Counted from the stretch's first letter, positions 1 through 11,382 are shown. The stretch: 32,416 nucleotides of DNA from Pelargonium cotyledonis (GCA_036897625.1 JAYMTA010000281.1:1-32416); one strand, 5' to 3'. Notes: a model not told the origin generated them from the sequence alone. Numbers and translations are program-made.

Positions 1-344
1 AGCCGAGAGATCTGGTGGCCGTCAATGGACTCGTGAGCCACCGCTGCTGCCATCACCGACGAAGACAGCCGCCAACCCCATCCGAGCAACCAGATCCGCC
101 TCGCCTCGCCGCCCTTCCAAAGCTGGGTTTGAAGAAGATGAACACTGTTCATTGGGCCTGTTTGGCAAATTTTTTTTTGAAACAGTTATAACTTAAGGGC
201 AAAATAGTCTTTCTGTACGTACACTAATGGTCAAATGGATGGAAAACTACTGTAGCAAATTATTGGTGGGTTTTGTGCGAAAGTATATTTCACTGGTGGG
301 TTCTCTGCAATTAGTCAATTCCCCATAAGGCTTTACTGCAATTA
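1..344. other. Unassigned repeat-like sequence at window edge
   Basis: No gene is recognised. Bases 1-130 are clearly more GC-rich than what follows, and neither strand gives a protein I recognise. Bases 150-344 are AT-rich with phrases such as a repeated 'ctggtgggtt'/'ttggtgggtt', like the ends of plant transposons. It lies directly before the LINE remnant, so it could be part of that insertion or an older element that was hit. Confidence 0.3.
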
Positions 345-1755
345 GCCCAAAAAACATCATCATGGCCTTGGAATCTGCCGCAGGCCAACTGATCAGCAAT
401 CAGAAGCCTGAATGGTTCTTTAGTCTAAATACAGTCAATACACCCAGCAGATTCAAAAGAATTTTCTAAGGCATGCTTTCCTTCAAAATGGTTGCAAATC
501 TTGTAAGATATCTCGATATTCCTGACATCGACATGATATCCTAAGGACAAATGTTTTCCTTTCTAAAGTTTAGAATTGAACATAAGCTTCAGGGTTGGAA
601 ATTGAATCTCTTCTCCCAAGCAGGAAAACTCATTCTCATCCAATCTTCTTTAAGCTCTCTCTCTATCTTCATCATGAATCTTTTCAACATTCTAAAATAC
701 TTCGCTCAATGAGTTGATGGCTTCCTTATAGAATTTTGGTGGTCAAAATCTGGGTGCTCTAAGGGTATTCAATGGATAAAGAGAAACACCTTGCCTAGCC
801 CAAGGAAAGAGAAGGTTTAGGTCTAATGAATACTAAACTCTTCAACCAATTTCATCTGACAAGCCAATTCAAGTGAATCATCAGTGATCTAGACAATCTA
901 GTGTACAAAACCACTGTAGTGAAATACGACATCAACAACTCCCTATGAAATAACAAAATCAAGACTCCATGTTCCTAGATTTGGAGAAGTTTATGCAAAG
1001 TAATATATTTTCTTATCTCTAATATGGATTACTAGGTTGGAAACGGAAAATCCATCAGAATTTTCAAAGATAAATGGCTTCATATTGGTTTACTTCCTTC
1101 CAACAGCTCTACTTTATAGCAGAATCGAACAAAGTTGAGTCCCTCATTGATCCAAGTTCCAGAAATTGGAAAGTTGTCCTTATTAGAAACATCTTCAAAG
1201 CCGACAAAACTTATGAGATTATTTCTATTCCTATACTGAAAAGAGGATTCATAGATGATAAATTGAAATGGTTGTCTGTTCGAACTACAAATTCTTGGTT
1301 AAAAAGGTCTATGCATTGGAATCACATCTTTAGCAAATCATCCTTCGAATTCTGGTTCCCCTATTCAATTCCTTGGAAAAAGCTTTGGGGATCAAAACTC
1401 TCTGAAAAGTTCAAAGTTCTATACTGGAAAGCTTGTATGGTTGCTCTTTCTACGTCTCTATCGATGTTGGAAATGTTCTCTCCAACACAAATCTTCTTGT
1501 TGGGGATCTTAACAAGGTGTTCGAAGAAAAACTCCATATCAACTTGTCGCGTCCTTAACCTCATCCTCATCCCCGTCTCATGAACATTCAAGAGATCCCC
1601 TACTTAAAATAAACTAATTTACTCCTCTTTTGTGACGGGTCTTATAGAATTGACACTTCAGGTAGAGGGTGGGAACTTCGGGACTATAAAGGATCTCCTT
1701 TGGTTAGGTTTTATAGCCTTTCAGCTGCAACAAGTGCTTTCGAAGTTGAAGCTAT
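345..1755 (+). pseudogene. Decayed LINE (non-LTR) retrotransposon: RT C-terminus, linker and RNase H
   Basis: Translating the + strand with frame changes gives the C-terminal half of a plant LINE ORF2. About 360-480 resembles the reverse transcriptase stretch 'SGQ.IN..KS...FS.NT'. About 575-830 resembles the thumb region ('LQGWK...LFSQAGKLILIQS', then 'FWWSK' and 'IQWI'). About 1035-1085 reads VGNGKSIRIFKDKWL, typical of the linker after RT. About 1130-1440 has the 'LIDP...W' and 'WKKLWGSKLSEKFKVLYWKA' segments of the zinc-binding region. About 1630-1750 reads FCDGSYRIDTS...FEVEA, the start of the RNase H domain. Stops and frameshifts occur throughout, so it is dead. The 169-residue open stretch 1074-1583 is only one frame of this remnant. 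Family membership is fairly sure; exact ends are not visible. Confidence 0.82.
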
Positions 1756-1863
1756 GCCATCATCTTCCTATTGATGAATGTTGTTGTAGAAAACCTTCAA
1801 ATGTGGATTTTTTTGTTGGCTTGTTCAAAAGCTCCAAATGTCCAATCTTCATATGGTAACAAA

Positions 1864-2100
1864 ATGGTACCTGCATTGTTGGAAGAAATTAGTCATTTGG
1901 AAAGAGTTTGTGACAGATTGAAAGAGGAAAATGATTTGCTTGTGGAGAAGAATGGAAAGTTGAAGGAAAAGTTGATGTTGGCTGAGGAAGATGGAGATGA
2001 AGCCAAGAACTTTATGAAAGTGAAAGAAGCAAAATGGTGCAGTAATGATAGGTTGGCTGTAATTTTCTTATTTGTACTATGTATTTGGATGTTTGTGTAG
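1864..2100 (+). CDS. Small coiled-coil protein with C-terminal membrane segment (transposon cargo fragment?)
   Basis: From the ATG at 1864 a 78-residue product is open. Residues about 4-45 form a charged heptad-like coiled coil (LLEEISHLERVCDRLKEEN...). The last 17 residues are hydrophobic (AVIFLFVLCIWMFV) and end at the stop. A coiled coil followed by a C-terminal membrane helix is how plant GRF-type zinc-finger proteins end, and these often travel with MULEs. The GRF zinc finger itself is not seen upstream, so this would be a 5'-truncated copy. It converges with the MULE transposase to its right. Function is unknown; it may be only a fossil. Confidence 0.35.
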   Translation: MVPALLEEISHLERVCDRLKEENDLLVEKNGKLKEKLMLAEEDGDEAKNFMKVKEAKWCSNDRLAVIFLFVLCIWMFV

Positions 2101-2568
2101 CAAAAAAACACAGTTGTTGAAATGTAATTTCCTTGTTGAATGAAAAGAATATTGCAATCTTTTGGATATAATTTGGTTTGTGTTCATGATTTTGGGCAAA
2201 ACAATCATCATGGAACATATGCAACAACATGGAGCTTCTAAAACTATGAACACATTACATAAGTGATCACATAAACCTGATTAAAACTGGTAAAAGAAGC
2301 AAAAACAAACTTCATATTGTCATTTTCACAAGTCTTACCAACTACATTGACAACACAATATAAAGGAGATTCTTTTCTCTAAACTCCATATATGTCCCAA
2401 ATCCAAACAACACAAAAGTAGATTCCCTATCTAATCCATGGAAAACCAAGCCAAACAAAACAAAAAATAAATGGACCATTATGCATTTTTCAGCATCCAA
2501 GACAACTTTCCAGCAAATAAATATTCACCCATTACAACAAAAATCCAAACAAAGTCAATTTTTTATGG
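2101..2568. other. AT-rich gap between the coiled-coil ORF and the MULE 3' end
   Basis: I see no gene here. It is AT-rich sequence that probably holds the 3' flanks of two converging transposon reading frames. I could not find a left terminal inverted repeat matching the right MULE end near 6.8 kb. Confidence 0.4.
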
Positions 2569-5500
2569 TTAGGTGTGGGGTCTACTTGGGCTTGATGGTG
2601 GAGACCTAATTTGTGGTTGAGAAGAAGATGTCATAACTCCTCCCTTAGGTTTGGTGGTAAACCTTGCTTCTTGTGAAAATCTGGAGGCACTTGCATCAGC
2701 TCTTACCTTCCCTTTCTCCTTGCCATTATGGTGATCTTGACTCAAGAGTTGTTGGAACTGCCACTGAAACAAAAAATCCAGGTATGTGAATTGCTTGTTT
2801 TAGTTTGAAGACTAATAGAGATTGAACACAATAGAACTTGTATTATTAGCAAACTTACCTCATGATTCCTAAAAGATTGAAGTTCAGATTTAGCCAATCT
2901 AATACTAGGAGATGTGATTCTTGTTTCATTTGAAGACTACAACAAATATCAAGTAACAATACAACATAAATCACCACAACTCTACACTAATTCTTCACAA
3001 TCATCATGTAAAACAACCAAAACAGAAACACAAACAGTGACAATGAAATGGCTATACCTGGATTGGTGCTAGTGTTGGTTTAGTTGGATTCTGCCTTTAT
3101 TGTTTTCTTATGACAGCAAGCTTTTATCTCTTGTGCTTTGACAGGTAAACAATTGGTCTTCTAACAGATGCAGTTGAGGCAGCAAGTTTAGGTTCAGTTG
3201 AGGCAGAAAGAACACCTCCAGTTGATGCATTAGAAACACCTCCAGTTGATGCACCAGAAACACCTCCAGTTGAGGCAGCAAGAACAGAACCAGTTGAGTC
3301 ATGAGGAACAGAACCAGCTTGTATTCTAACCCTAAGCCTTTCAAGTGCTTGTTGTCTTTTGGCCTCTATTTCACTTGGACTACATTTTGGCTGTGCAGTT
3401 TGTTCTTCCTCAGGTACACCATTCTCTCTTGCTTCTTTTTCTTTCTTTGCTCTTTTGTAAGCTTTTTGCTTCATATTTTTGATCTCCATGTTCCTCAGTA
3501 TTTTCTCTCTCTTTGCATCACAATTTTCATGACCTCTTTTGCTATTTTCACAAACTTTTTGTTTACCTACAACAATTATCAAAACAGAAACACACCACAA
3601 CTCATTAACATTTGTTTCAAACAATCAAAACAACAACAAATTAACATTTCTTTACCTTTCTTGTTGTTTGCAGAACTTCTTGAATTTTGTGTGGATTGAG
3701 TGTTGCCCTTCTTTTCCTTCATCTTTCTTTGTGTATGAGTCTCTCCATAGTCTTTTGCACTGCATGTTATGGAGTTGTGTCCTTTTGTTTGCACACACCA
3801 CAACTCATTTCTTGTCTCAACCTTGATACCCTATTTGGGTTGACCATCTCTGAAGCATTTTTTTTCCTGTTCTTTCTTGGCCTTCCAGGTGGTGTTCTTA
3901 TAAGAGGTGGCTGTATGGGAGGCAGGGTAACCAGAGGCCATTCTTTTATGCCTGGTACATGGTTGATCTTTCCAGCATAAATCACCCTAAAAGTGCTTGT
4001 CAAGTAGTTGTGATGGACATACAACTCAAGATTTTCTCTCTTCTGCAGAATACAAGCTAAAGAATAAGGGCATGGAATGCCACTCAACTGAAAATCCAAA
4101 CAAGAAAAATGTTTTGTCAACCAAATTCATAGTGAATGTGTGCCCCCTATCATCCACTTCATACTCCCCATCACAACTAGGTAAGACAAAACACTCCCTA
4201 CTATCCTTTCTATTGGACTCCACCATTAATTTCACATTTGGACATATCAATCTAGGATAGTCCCTCAGTTTGTTCCTTCGGTTGAAAAATCTTATCACAT
4301 ACTCACAAAAATCCAGAATAGGCAAATGTCTACCACTTTTGATCCAAGAATTAAAGCAATCAGACATTGAGTTGGTTTGACAAGGGTTTCTAGCTCTAAT
4401 AAAAAAAAATGCTTTACACCAACCTTTTGGATTTTTCTCACGGAACCAGTCATGTGTTTCTTCATTAACCTTCTTCAATTCCTCCATCTCTCTTTCAAAC
4501 ATGGCAGGGCTTGTTGCCCTTTCACAATTCCACAAGCAATTCTTCAACACAGTACTCTTGAACTTGGTGAACCAATTATCGTAGAGGTGTCTCATACAAT
4601 AACGGTGCTCCACAGTGGGATAATGTTCATTGAGTACCTCTACAAGCCCCTGCATATCCATATCAATTATTTATCAACATATTCATACATCCTAAAACAA
4701 TAAGGTAGCAAATTGCAATACTTGAAAACATGCAGGGTAGCCATCAGTCAATAAGTTACAACAGATTATACATATTTGATCACATACCTTTTGCTTGTCT
4801 GAGATGAAGACCCAACCCCTTCTGTCATCATGTCCATAGTCATCGAACAGCTCCTCCAAAAACCACTACCATGCTTGCTTGTTTTCTTGCTCAACCACAA
4901 CAATGGCTATAGGGAACATGCCTTCATTTGCATCCTAAGCCCCTGCTGCCAGAACTTGCCCTCCAAAATAGCCTTTCAAGTGGCACCCATCCAGTCCAAC
5001 AAATGGACGACAACCAGCTAAAAACCCTTCTTTTTGGCATGTAAACCTAAGGTGTAATCTCAAGAAACGTGGAATGGTGCCCTGTTGTCCAGCTATGGAA
5101 TGGTGCTCAACTACCACTTTGCATCTACTTGCAGGATTGGTAGTCATTATCACTGCAGCGTATTGATGCAACCTTGCAAATTGCTCAGACAAATCACATT
5201 GCTCCATTTCTTTAGCCTTCTTCAATGCTCGGTAAGTTGTGTGAACTCTAATATCAACCCTCAAATCAGCTTGTACCTTCCTCTGGAATTCCTCATTATC
5301 CATCTTAGGATTTGCCTTAATGTCAGACAAATACCTAGCTGCAATCCAATCATGAGTTAGCTTTGTGATTCTTCTTGCTTTTTGGCAATTGTGTTCACTC
5401 TTCAATGTTTTTCACCTGTAAATCAGTTGAATCTTGCATTTTAGAACAGCAAATCCTAAACTTACAACCTTTTTCTCTACAAATAGCTCCAATCGTCGTA

Positions 5501-6214
5501 GGCCCATTTCTTGTCCACATGTAGTCGAAACCTTTCTCAGCAGCATAGTGCTTTAACACCCCTCGACAAATTTTGGTATTCTTGAACATTGTTCCAACTT
5601 TCAACTCCACATTGCTCAAATCATTAATTGTATCATACATGTTACCTCTAATTCTAGTTACTACACTTTCCCCCTCCCTCTCCCCCTCACTATTAGATGC
5701 CAAAATAGGCCTCTCCCAATCATCTATTTTTGGAACTTCTTCCCCACTCTCAACACCACCATCATTCTCAATGTTCCATGTAGGGTCTTGATCCTCAATC
5801 TTCTTTTTCCCCTTTCCCTTTCTACTTTTTGACTTCCTTAGAATACACTCATCATCATCAACATCAAAGTTGTACACTAATTATTCATCATCCAGTGTAT
5901 TCCCTTTGTACATTCTATAATTCACCATCCGAATCTTCATCATAACCTTCATTACCGTCCTCATGGTCAGCATCAAGATCAACTTCATCTTCATCATCAG
6001 TAGCCCCTGCTTCTTCAACGAAATCAGAATCCTTATCATCTTCACCATTAGATTCCCCTACTTCTTTCTCTGCCATATTTGAACTTCCCAAATTCTCTTC
6101 AGATGGATCATTCACCAAAATGTTTGGATCTTCAATATCATAGCCTGCTTGCTCCAAGTCTCAAAGTTGATTGACTGTTAAATCCTTCAACTTAAGGTTC
6201 TTTTTTCTTCCCAT
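2569..6214 (-). pseudogene. Mutator-like (MuDR/MULE) transposase, inactivated
   Basis: Reading leftwards from ATG at 6214: an acidic N-terminus (to about 5915); a MuDR DNA-binding region (about 5395-5680; VGTMFKN...CKFRICCS); the MULE catalytic core with PFVGLDGCHLKG near 5000; FLEEL..D..RGWVFISDKQK near 4790-4850; an intron about 4671-4786; VEHRYCMRHLYDNW near 4600; a SWIM-type zinc finger near 4060; a CCHC knuckle near 3770; a basic region and 8-residue repeats (3171-3314); and two tail exons about 2857-2930 and 2569-2764 with good splice borders. Damage: TGA at 6161-6163, a frameshift near 5400, TAG at 4935-4937 and 4866-4868, a one-base loss in the CCHC knuckle near 3784, and SWIM CPH changed to CPY. 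It would normally cut and move its own element in the nucleus. This copy cannot encode an intact enzyme. Confidence 0.88.
3171..3314 (-). repeat. 24-bp minisatellite, six units, inside the MULE transposase tail
   Basis: Six consecutive 24-bp units, each starting 'cagttga' on the + strand, with a few mismatches and no length change. Because 24 is a multiple of three, it codes for an 8-residue repeat (STGGVSNA and variants) on the - strand, in the Ser/Thr/Ala/Gly-rich tail of the transposase. Confidence 0.9.
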
Positions 6215-6499
6215 CTGCACAATATGTAGGCCATAACTAAGAGATAAACTATAAAACAAGCTTTTTTCAACTAAATCAGTCAACCTAATCGAAACATACA
6301 CACACATTCATAACACATACCTGTGACCCTTTTTGCTCTAATCGTTGCCCCCACTATGTTGCACAACCTTCCTTCACCGTCTACAACTCCTTCCCCACCT
6401 TAAAGAGTTCAGATTCCTCCAAATCCCCTCGAGTTCAGTGACAAAGCTACCAATTTTAGGGTTTCAATGAGACGAAGAAGACGTTGTGTGTGAGAGAGA

Positions 6500-6835
6500 T
6501 AAGTTTGGGAAATTTGAAAATTTTAAAACTCATATAACGTTTCATGTTCTGTGCTTTGAGGGTAAAATCGTCTTTTTAACTTCAATATAACGGTGTTAGA
6601 GACGGAACCGGCCTTGAAAACCATAGGGTAGAAAAAATAACGAAAAAATACTTTAGGATATGAAACTAAAAATAAGACGATTGATAGCTTTGTCACTGAA
6701 CTCAGGATATGAAACCATAAGGTAAGAAACTAAAAACAACAAAAAAAAACACTTCAAAAACAAAAAAAAAAAACACTTCAGGTATGAAACCATAAGATAA
6801 AACACTGTAATTATACTTTAATCCAAACACCGTTA
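6500..6835 (-). mobile_element. MULE 5' terminal region
   Basis: Read on the - strand from 6835 inward, this begins with a 'TAATTACAGTGTTTTAT' type terminus and has 'CTACCCTATGGTTT' and 'TTTTACCCTCA' blocks before the transposase start. The same blocks occur in the same order at 32196-32416 on the + strand. Its position outside the transposase N-terminus fits a terminal inverted repeat plus promoter/5' UTR. It contains a 19-bp perfect inverted repeat (6431-6449 with 6685-6703, one arm just outside). The exact outer edge and target duplication were not resolved. Confidence 0.6.
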
Positions 6836-7118
6836 ATAAGAATCTCATTTTCATTTTCATTCTAATTCCTATTCACGTTTCCATTCCCAAACCAAATTAA
6901 ATTTGTTAATCTAAACGGTAACTAAAGTTATTTTTTTGTTTTTGATTTTACATGTCACCTTCAACCCATTCGAATGATCATTTCTTAAAAATACTTAACA
7001 TGTCTTCATTACTTAAGAATTCACTTGAAAATAGTTAAACAAACAGCCCTTATGACCGATGAGGAGGATGATTATGGAGTGAAGCAGGCACGGTTTCGAG
7101 GAGAGTCAATCATCGTAG
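6836..7118 (+). promoter_or_regulatory. Upstream region of the NEMF exons
   Basis: An AT-rich stretch runs from the MULE end to the NEMF start codon. The last 70 bases before the ATG are less AT-rich and likely 5' UTR. An upstream ATG at 7052 opens a frame that overlaps the NEMF start out of frame and runs to 7282, so a transcript starting above 7052 would carry an overlapping uORF. No TATA box is asserted. If the promoter is the original NEMF one, only about 280 bp separate it from the transposon edge. Confidence 0.35.
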
Positions 7119-9597
7119 ATGGTGAAGGTGAGCATGAACACCGCCGATGTGGCCGCCGAGGTCAAGTGCCTGCGCCGTTTGATCGGCATGCGCTGTTCCA
7201 ATGTCTACGACCTTTCTCCCAAGGTCGAGCCCTAACCCTAATTTCCCTTTTCTCATTTTCAATCAATTTGTTTTGCTCATAACACATCAATTGAATTCTG
7301 CGCAGACCTATGTGTTCAAGCTTATGAACAGTAGCGGTATAACGGAGTCTGGTGAGAACGAAAAGGTCTTGCTGTTAATTGAGAGCGGTATTCGGTTGCA
7401 CACTACTGATTATGTTCGGTACAGTTTCAACGAATCATTGTTTCAAGTTTTGCCCACTTTTAGCACCTCTTTGCATGTCTAGAAAATATGGTTCTTTGTT
7501 TCTTTTTGTGAAAGGATTGTTTATGTATTGTACTTGGTTAAGGACCCAAGTATCTGGAATGTAGATGTTTGGTTGCTCAGAATTCTATATTGCATTGTTT
7601 TCTTTTGTTAAACTGTTGCTAGCAGTTCCTAATGTTAATGTGGTTACTGGTTGGAGTTTGGGACGTGCAGTGAATGCTCTCTTTATTGCTAATTTTGATA
7701 TCTCTATCTTCCGTACTTGAAATCATCTGTCGGGCATGAAGGGGGAAAAAAATGAGACAAACAACAGACAGAAAGAAAAAAAAAAATTGACTTTTTTTTT
7801 TCTTCACTCTGTAGGGACAAAAGTAATACACCTTCTGGTTTTACTCTTAAATTAAGGAAGCATATACGCACAAGAAGGCTAGAGGATGTGCGGCAGCTTG
7901 GATACGATCGGGTATAATTCATGGCATTCTCTTTTATGCTTATAAGCTTATCTATCTCATTTCTTTCGTTAGTTTCAAAGTTTAGATGTTGGTGTGTATT
8001 TTACTTTTGTCTAATATTTCTTATTTCATTCTTAGATCGTAATCTTCCAATTTGGACTGGGTGCTGATGCTCATTATGTCATATTGGAGCTCTATGCCCT
8101 AGGAAACATTATCCTCACAGATTCTGATTTTATGGTCTTGACTCTTCTCCGGTCTCACAGGTTGGTAATTCTGTTATTTTAAATTATCTTGTGGGTGAAT
8201 GTATGCTTGTATGCATTTATTCTTAAATCTTTTTAAACTATATGTTGTGCCTATTAGTAGGGTGGCTTTCTTAGCATGGGAGTTTTCTAGCAGTGCTTAC
8301 ATGCCTGGTATACACTATTTGTTTATTGGGTAGCCTTATCTCTAGACTTTTTCATGATTCTAAACGGACTATTGTTGGATGTCTGAATCATATATTTCAC
8401 CTATGGCTGAAGCTGTGTTCGTTAGATATAATTAAGCTTGCTTATACAGTAGAGGGAATCAGTTATGTCTCGCCACTGTTATACTACTGATATATGTCGA
8501 GTTTTTTTAGCGTACTACTGCTGCAAAGTTGCACGCTACCTTTACATCTAGAGAACCTGGTTACAATAAACCTGATAAGGACACTGAAGGACGTACTAAT
8601 GTACCAGATTCATCAAAAGAATTAAGTAGTTTGTTAGATCCTAATTAAGCTTGCTTATTCAGTAAAGGGAATCAATAACTTTATGATTTTTAGAAGTTTG
8701 TATTGTTTTTTTTAATACTTAATATATGGCGGATTTAGTTAAATAACATTAACTATTCAATAATAGGGATGATGATAAAAGGGTTGCATTTATGTTTCGC
8801 CACCATTATCCTACTGAAATATGTCAAGTTTTTGAGCGTACTACTGCTGCAAAGTTGCATGCTGCCTTTACATCTAGAGAACCTGATTACAATAAACCTG
8901 ATAAGGACACTGAAGGAGGTACTAATGAACCTGATTCATCAAACGAAAAGCAGAGTAGCCGCAAAGGCGGGAAGTCTTTTGAATCAAGTAAAAATAGCAG
9001 TGATGGTACTCGTGCGAAACAAGTCACGTTGAAGACTGTTCTTGGGGAGGCATTGGGATATGGACAGGCACTTACAGAGCATATTATATTAGACGGAGGT
9101 TTGGTTCCAAATACGAAGATTTCGAAAGAAAACATGTTAGATGATAACACAATTCATGTTTTGGTCCAAGCTGTTGCAAGGTTTGAGGACTGGCTACAAG
9201 ATGTAATTTCGGGTGATAAAATTCCTGAAGGATATATTTTGATGCAGAAGTCGGGGAAGGAACCAGGAGGTTCTGGCCAGGTTACCATTTAGATCCTTTA
9301 TTCCCCCTCTTCCTTTTCACACATTCGTAGACCTGACTAGGAAAACTTTTGCTTGTTTTTTCGGACGTCTGTATTGGAATTGTTTTCTCAGAAAGTGACT
9401 TTTATTTGCAGATCTATGATGAGTTCTGTCCCATTTTACTGAACCAGTTCAGATTGAGGGAGAATGTGAAGTTTGATACCTTTGATGCAGCTTTGGATGA
9501 GTTCTATAGCAAAATTGAGAGTCAATGGTCCGAACAACAGCAAAAGGCAAAAGAGAGTTCAGCTAATCAAAAACTCAATAAAATATGTTTGGATCAG
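7119..9597 (+). CDS. NEMF: NEMF/Rqc2 (NFACT) N-terminal part, six exons, 3' truncated
   Basis: Exons 7119-7223, 7306-7418, 7815-7911, 8036-8160, 8767-9280 and 9412-9597 join to 1140 coding bases (380 codons) with no stop and correct GT-AG borders. The product starts MVKVSMNTADVAAEVKCLRR and contains the NFACT-N landmarks YDLSPKTYVFKL, RRLEDVRQLGYDR, GNIILTDSDFMVLTLLRSHR, LKTVLGEALGYG and FDTFDAALDEFYSKIESQ. It stops in the helical stretch (SEQQQKAKESSANQKL) that begins the family's long coiled coil. Full-length plant NEMF is about 1080 residues, so coiled coil, NFACT-R and C-terminal domains are missing; nothing after 9597 matches them. The family binds stalled 60S-peptidyl-tRNA complexes, recruits the E3 Listerin and adds C-terminal tails. 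The start is the family's usual MVKV start. Either a gene fragment or the 5' part of a chimera with the UPL6 exons downstream. Identity sure; function of this copy unknown. Confidence 0.9.
8427..8680 (+). repeat. Decayed tandem copy of the NEMF exon 5 start inside intron 4
   Basis: Bases about 8465-8625 repeat the first part of exon 5 (about 8790-8950) with many shared words, such as 'cgtactactgctgcaaagttgca' in shortened form and 'aataaacctgataaggacac'. This copy lacks the exon's 5' part and has stops in frame. The flanking phrase 'attaagcttgcttat.cagta.agggaatca' occurs at both 8435 and 8645, marking a unit of about 210 bp. It is a local duplication, and splicing should skip it. Confidence 0.8.
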
Positions 9598-10160
9598 GTT
9601 TGTGTTATTCTTAATACTAGCCCTGCGCACACTATGCATTCCAGGGTTGCATAAAGAAATAAATGAGAAAAGTTAATGGAAGATAGAAAATTCAGGTTGT
9701 AAGAGTGTTTAAGGGACAGATGTAGGAGATGTGAAGTTACTTATTTGACATTGCGTTTAGTTTTTTAGGGAAAGATGGTGAGTTGGCAAAAGATTCTAAC
9801 CCCCTCTTCCCTATTTAATCACAAAAACTGATTAACGTATAGTTTATGTGGACTGAAGTCCCTGAATTTGTCATGTCTGCATGAGATTAATTTCTTGATA
9901 TGTTTTAGAGTTTGTAACCTATTAGTTAACATGTTTCACCTTCTGTGGCAAATGAATCTATTTAGTCTTTTTTCTTATGTATGTGCTATCCTTTCCTGCT
10001 TCATAGTGGTTTTAAACTAGTAATGGCCTTTTAGTGTGAACTTTGATCATTGAACTTCAGCTCTCATGCCGCTGATTGGTTTGGAACCGTTGGTTATAGC
10101 ATCGCCAGCAAAATTCGGCGGCTATCAAAATTCAGGTTTTGTTTTGTGCTTTTTACTGCA

Positions 10161-10376
10161 GTAAATTGATCGTTGAATTTGGTGTCGCATGAGAATTTGT
10201 GAGCTTTTTCTAGTTCAAAACAATAAATTTTTATTTGGTTTAATGAGTGTGAATTAAAGTAGCAATTTGATTTTTGAATTTGGTGTCATATGAGAATTTG
10301 AGAGCTTTTTTTAGTTCAAAAAAATAAGTTTTATATTATTATCAGGTATTGTTTAATGAGTGTGACTTAAAGTTGA
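10161..10376. repeat. Imperfect tandem duplication, two units of about 100-115 bp
   Basis: Unit 1 (10161-10260) and unit 2 (10261-10376) share 'ttgaatttggtgtc', 'atgagaatttg', 'agctttttctagttcaaaa' (one base different) and 'tttaatgagtgtga'. Unit 2 has a short extra segment near 10330. Non-coding. Confidence 0.8.
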
Positions 10377-11360
10377 GAATTGGGTGGGTACGGATTTTGA
10401 TTTTAGACTATAGTGGGTATGTTTGCTGCATTGTTTGAATAATTATGATATTTGTCAAGGCATTGGTTAGGAAGTTGTACTGGACTGAAGGCACCAAAAA
10501 AAATAGTGTTTTTTCAATGCTAAGAAACAATGGGTTTTTGGTTCATCAGTGGAATAGCATAGGACACTTAGGGTTAACTCGGTTTTTTGTTGGGACTAGT
10601 GCTAATGGGCAATGGAAATTTGTGTAGTATATTTATGTAATAATTACTTAAACTCTGAGAGGGCTAGCGAAATGAATACTGCATCACAATAAGTGGGTTA
10701 ATGCATTTGTTGCATCTCCTGTGATGAAAATAATCGTCTGTACGAATTTCTATTGGCGTCACAGTTCTTTCTTAGAGTATGCTTGTAGCTCTAAATTGAC
10801 TCCATATTATACCTGGAGTAATGGGTGAAGTTAAGTTGGCTAGGGTTTGTTAGCATTTTTACTGGCTGTCGACTGAACCATAGGTGGCAACTGAATGAAA
10901 CTAGTTTTGGCTGACAGATGCAGGAAACATGTGCAAGTACTGAAATTGACGTATCAAATGGATATTGAATAACTGCAAATAACTACAGCTCAGAGTACTA
11001 AAGTAAAAGCAGCAATTATGTGTACTCCTAATTGCTGACATTTTAATTACCCAATACGTACACTGAAAAAATATGATTGAACCACATCTTCTTAGTTTCT
11101 ATCAAAAACTTTAGTTGATCAACACTAACCAACAAGCAAAGTATCTTATGGCATAAACCATCAATGGTTTAGTGTCCAAGCCAGCAAACCAATGACAATG
11201 AATAAATGTGTCATTTGAAGTGTGAGGTGACATATGCACTTGTTATTTTTAAGCAAAGAGCGCCTAGTGAAGCAAACACACACAAAAAAAAGGTTGCTTA
11301 TCAGTTTATGTTATGCCGCACATCAGTTCTGATATTCAATGTAGAATTCAGACCAGTAAC

Positions 11361-11382
11361 TTTTTTTTTTTTTTTTTTTTTT
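11361..11382. repeat. Poly-T tract (22 bases)
   Basis: An uninterrupted run of T. It could be the tail of a retroposed element in minus orientation, but no SINE body was identified beside it. Confidence 0.8.

Noticed and set aside
1074-1583. A 169-residue protein-coding gene
   Set aside because: It is one frame of the LINE linker/zinc-binding region, with frameshifts on both sides.
8792-9292. A 166-residue open frame as a stand-alone gene
   Set aside because: It is exon 5 of the NEMF fragment read through its donor at 9280; the last residues VTI are intron.
10445-10627. A 60-residue open frame in the spacer
   Set aside because: It shows no family motif, splice context or coding features, and does not match the missing NEMF or UPL6 parts.
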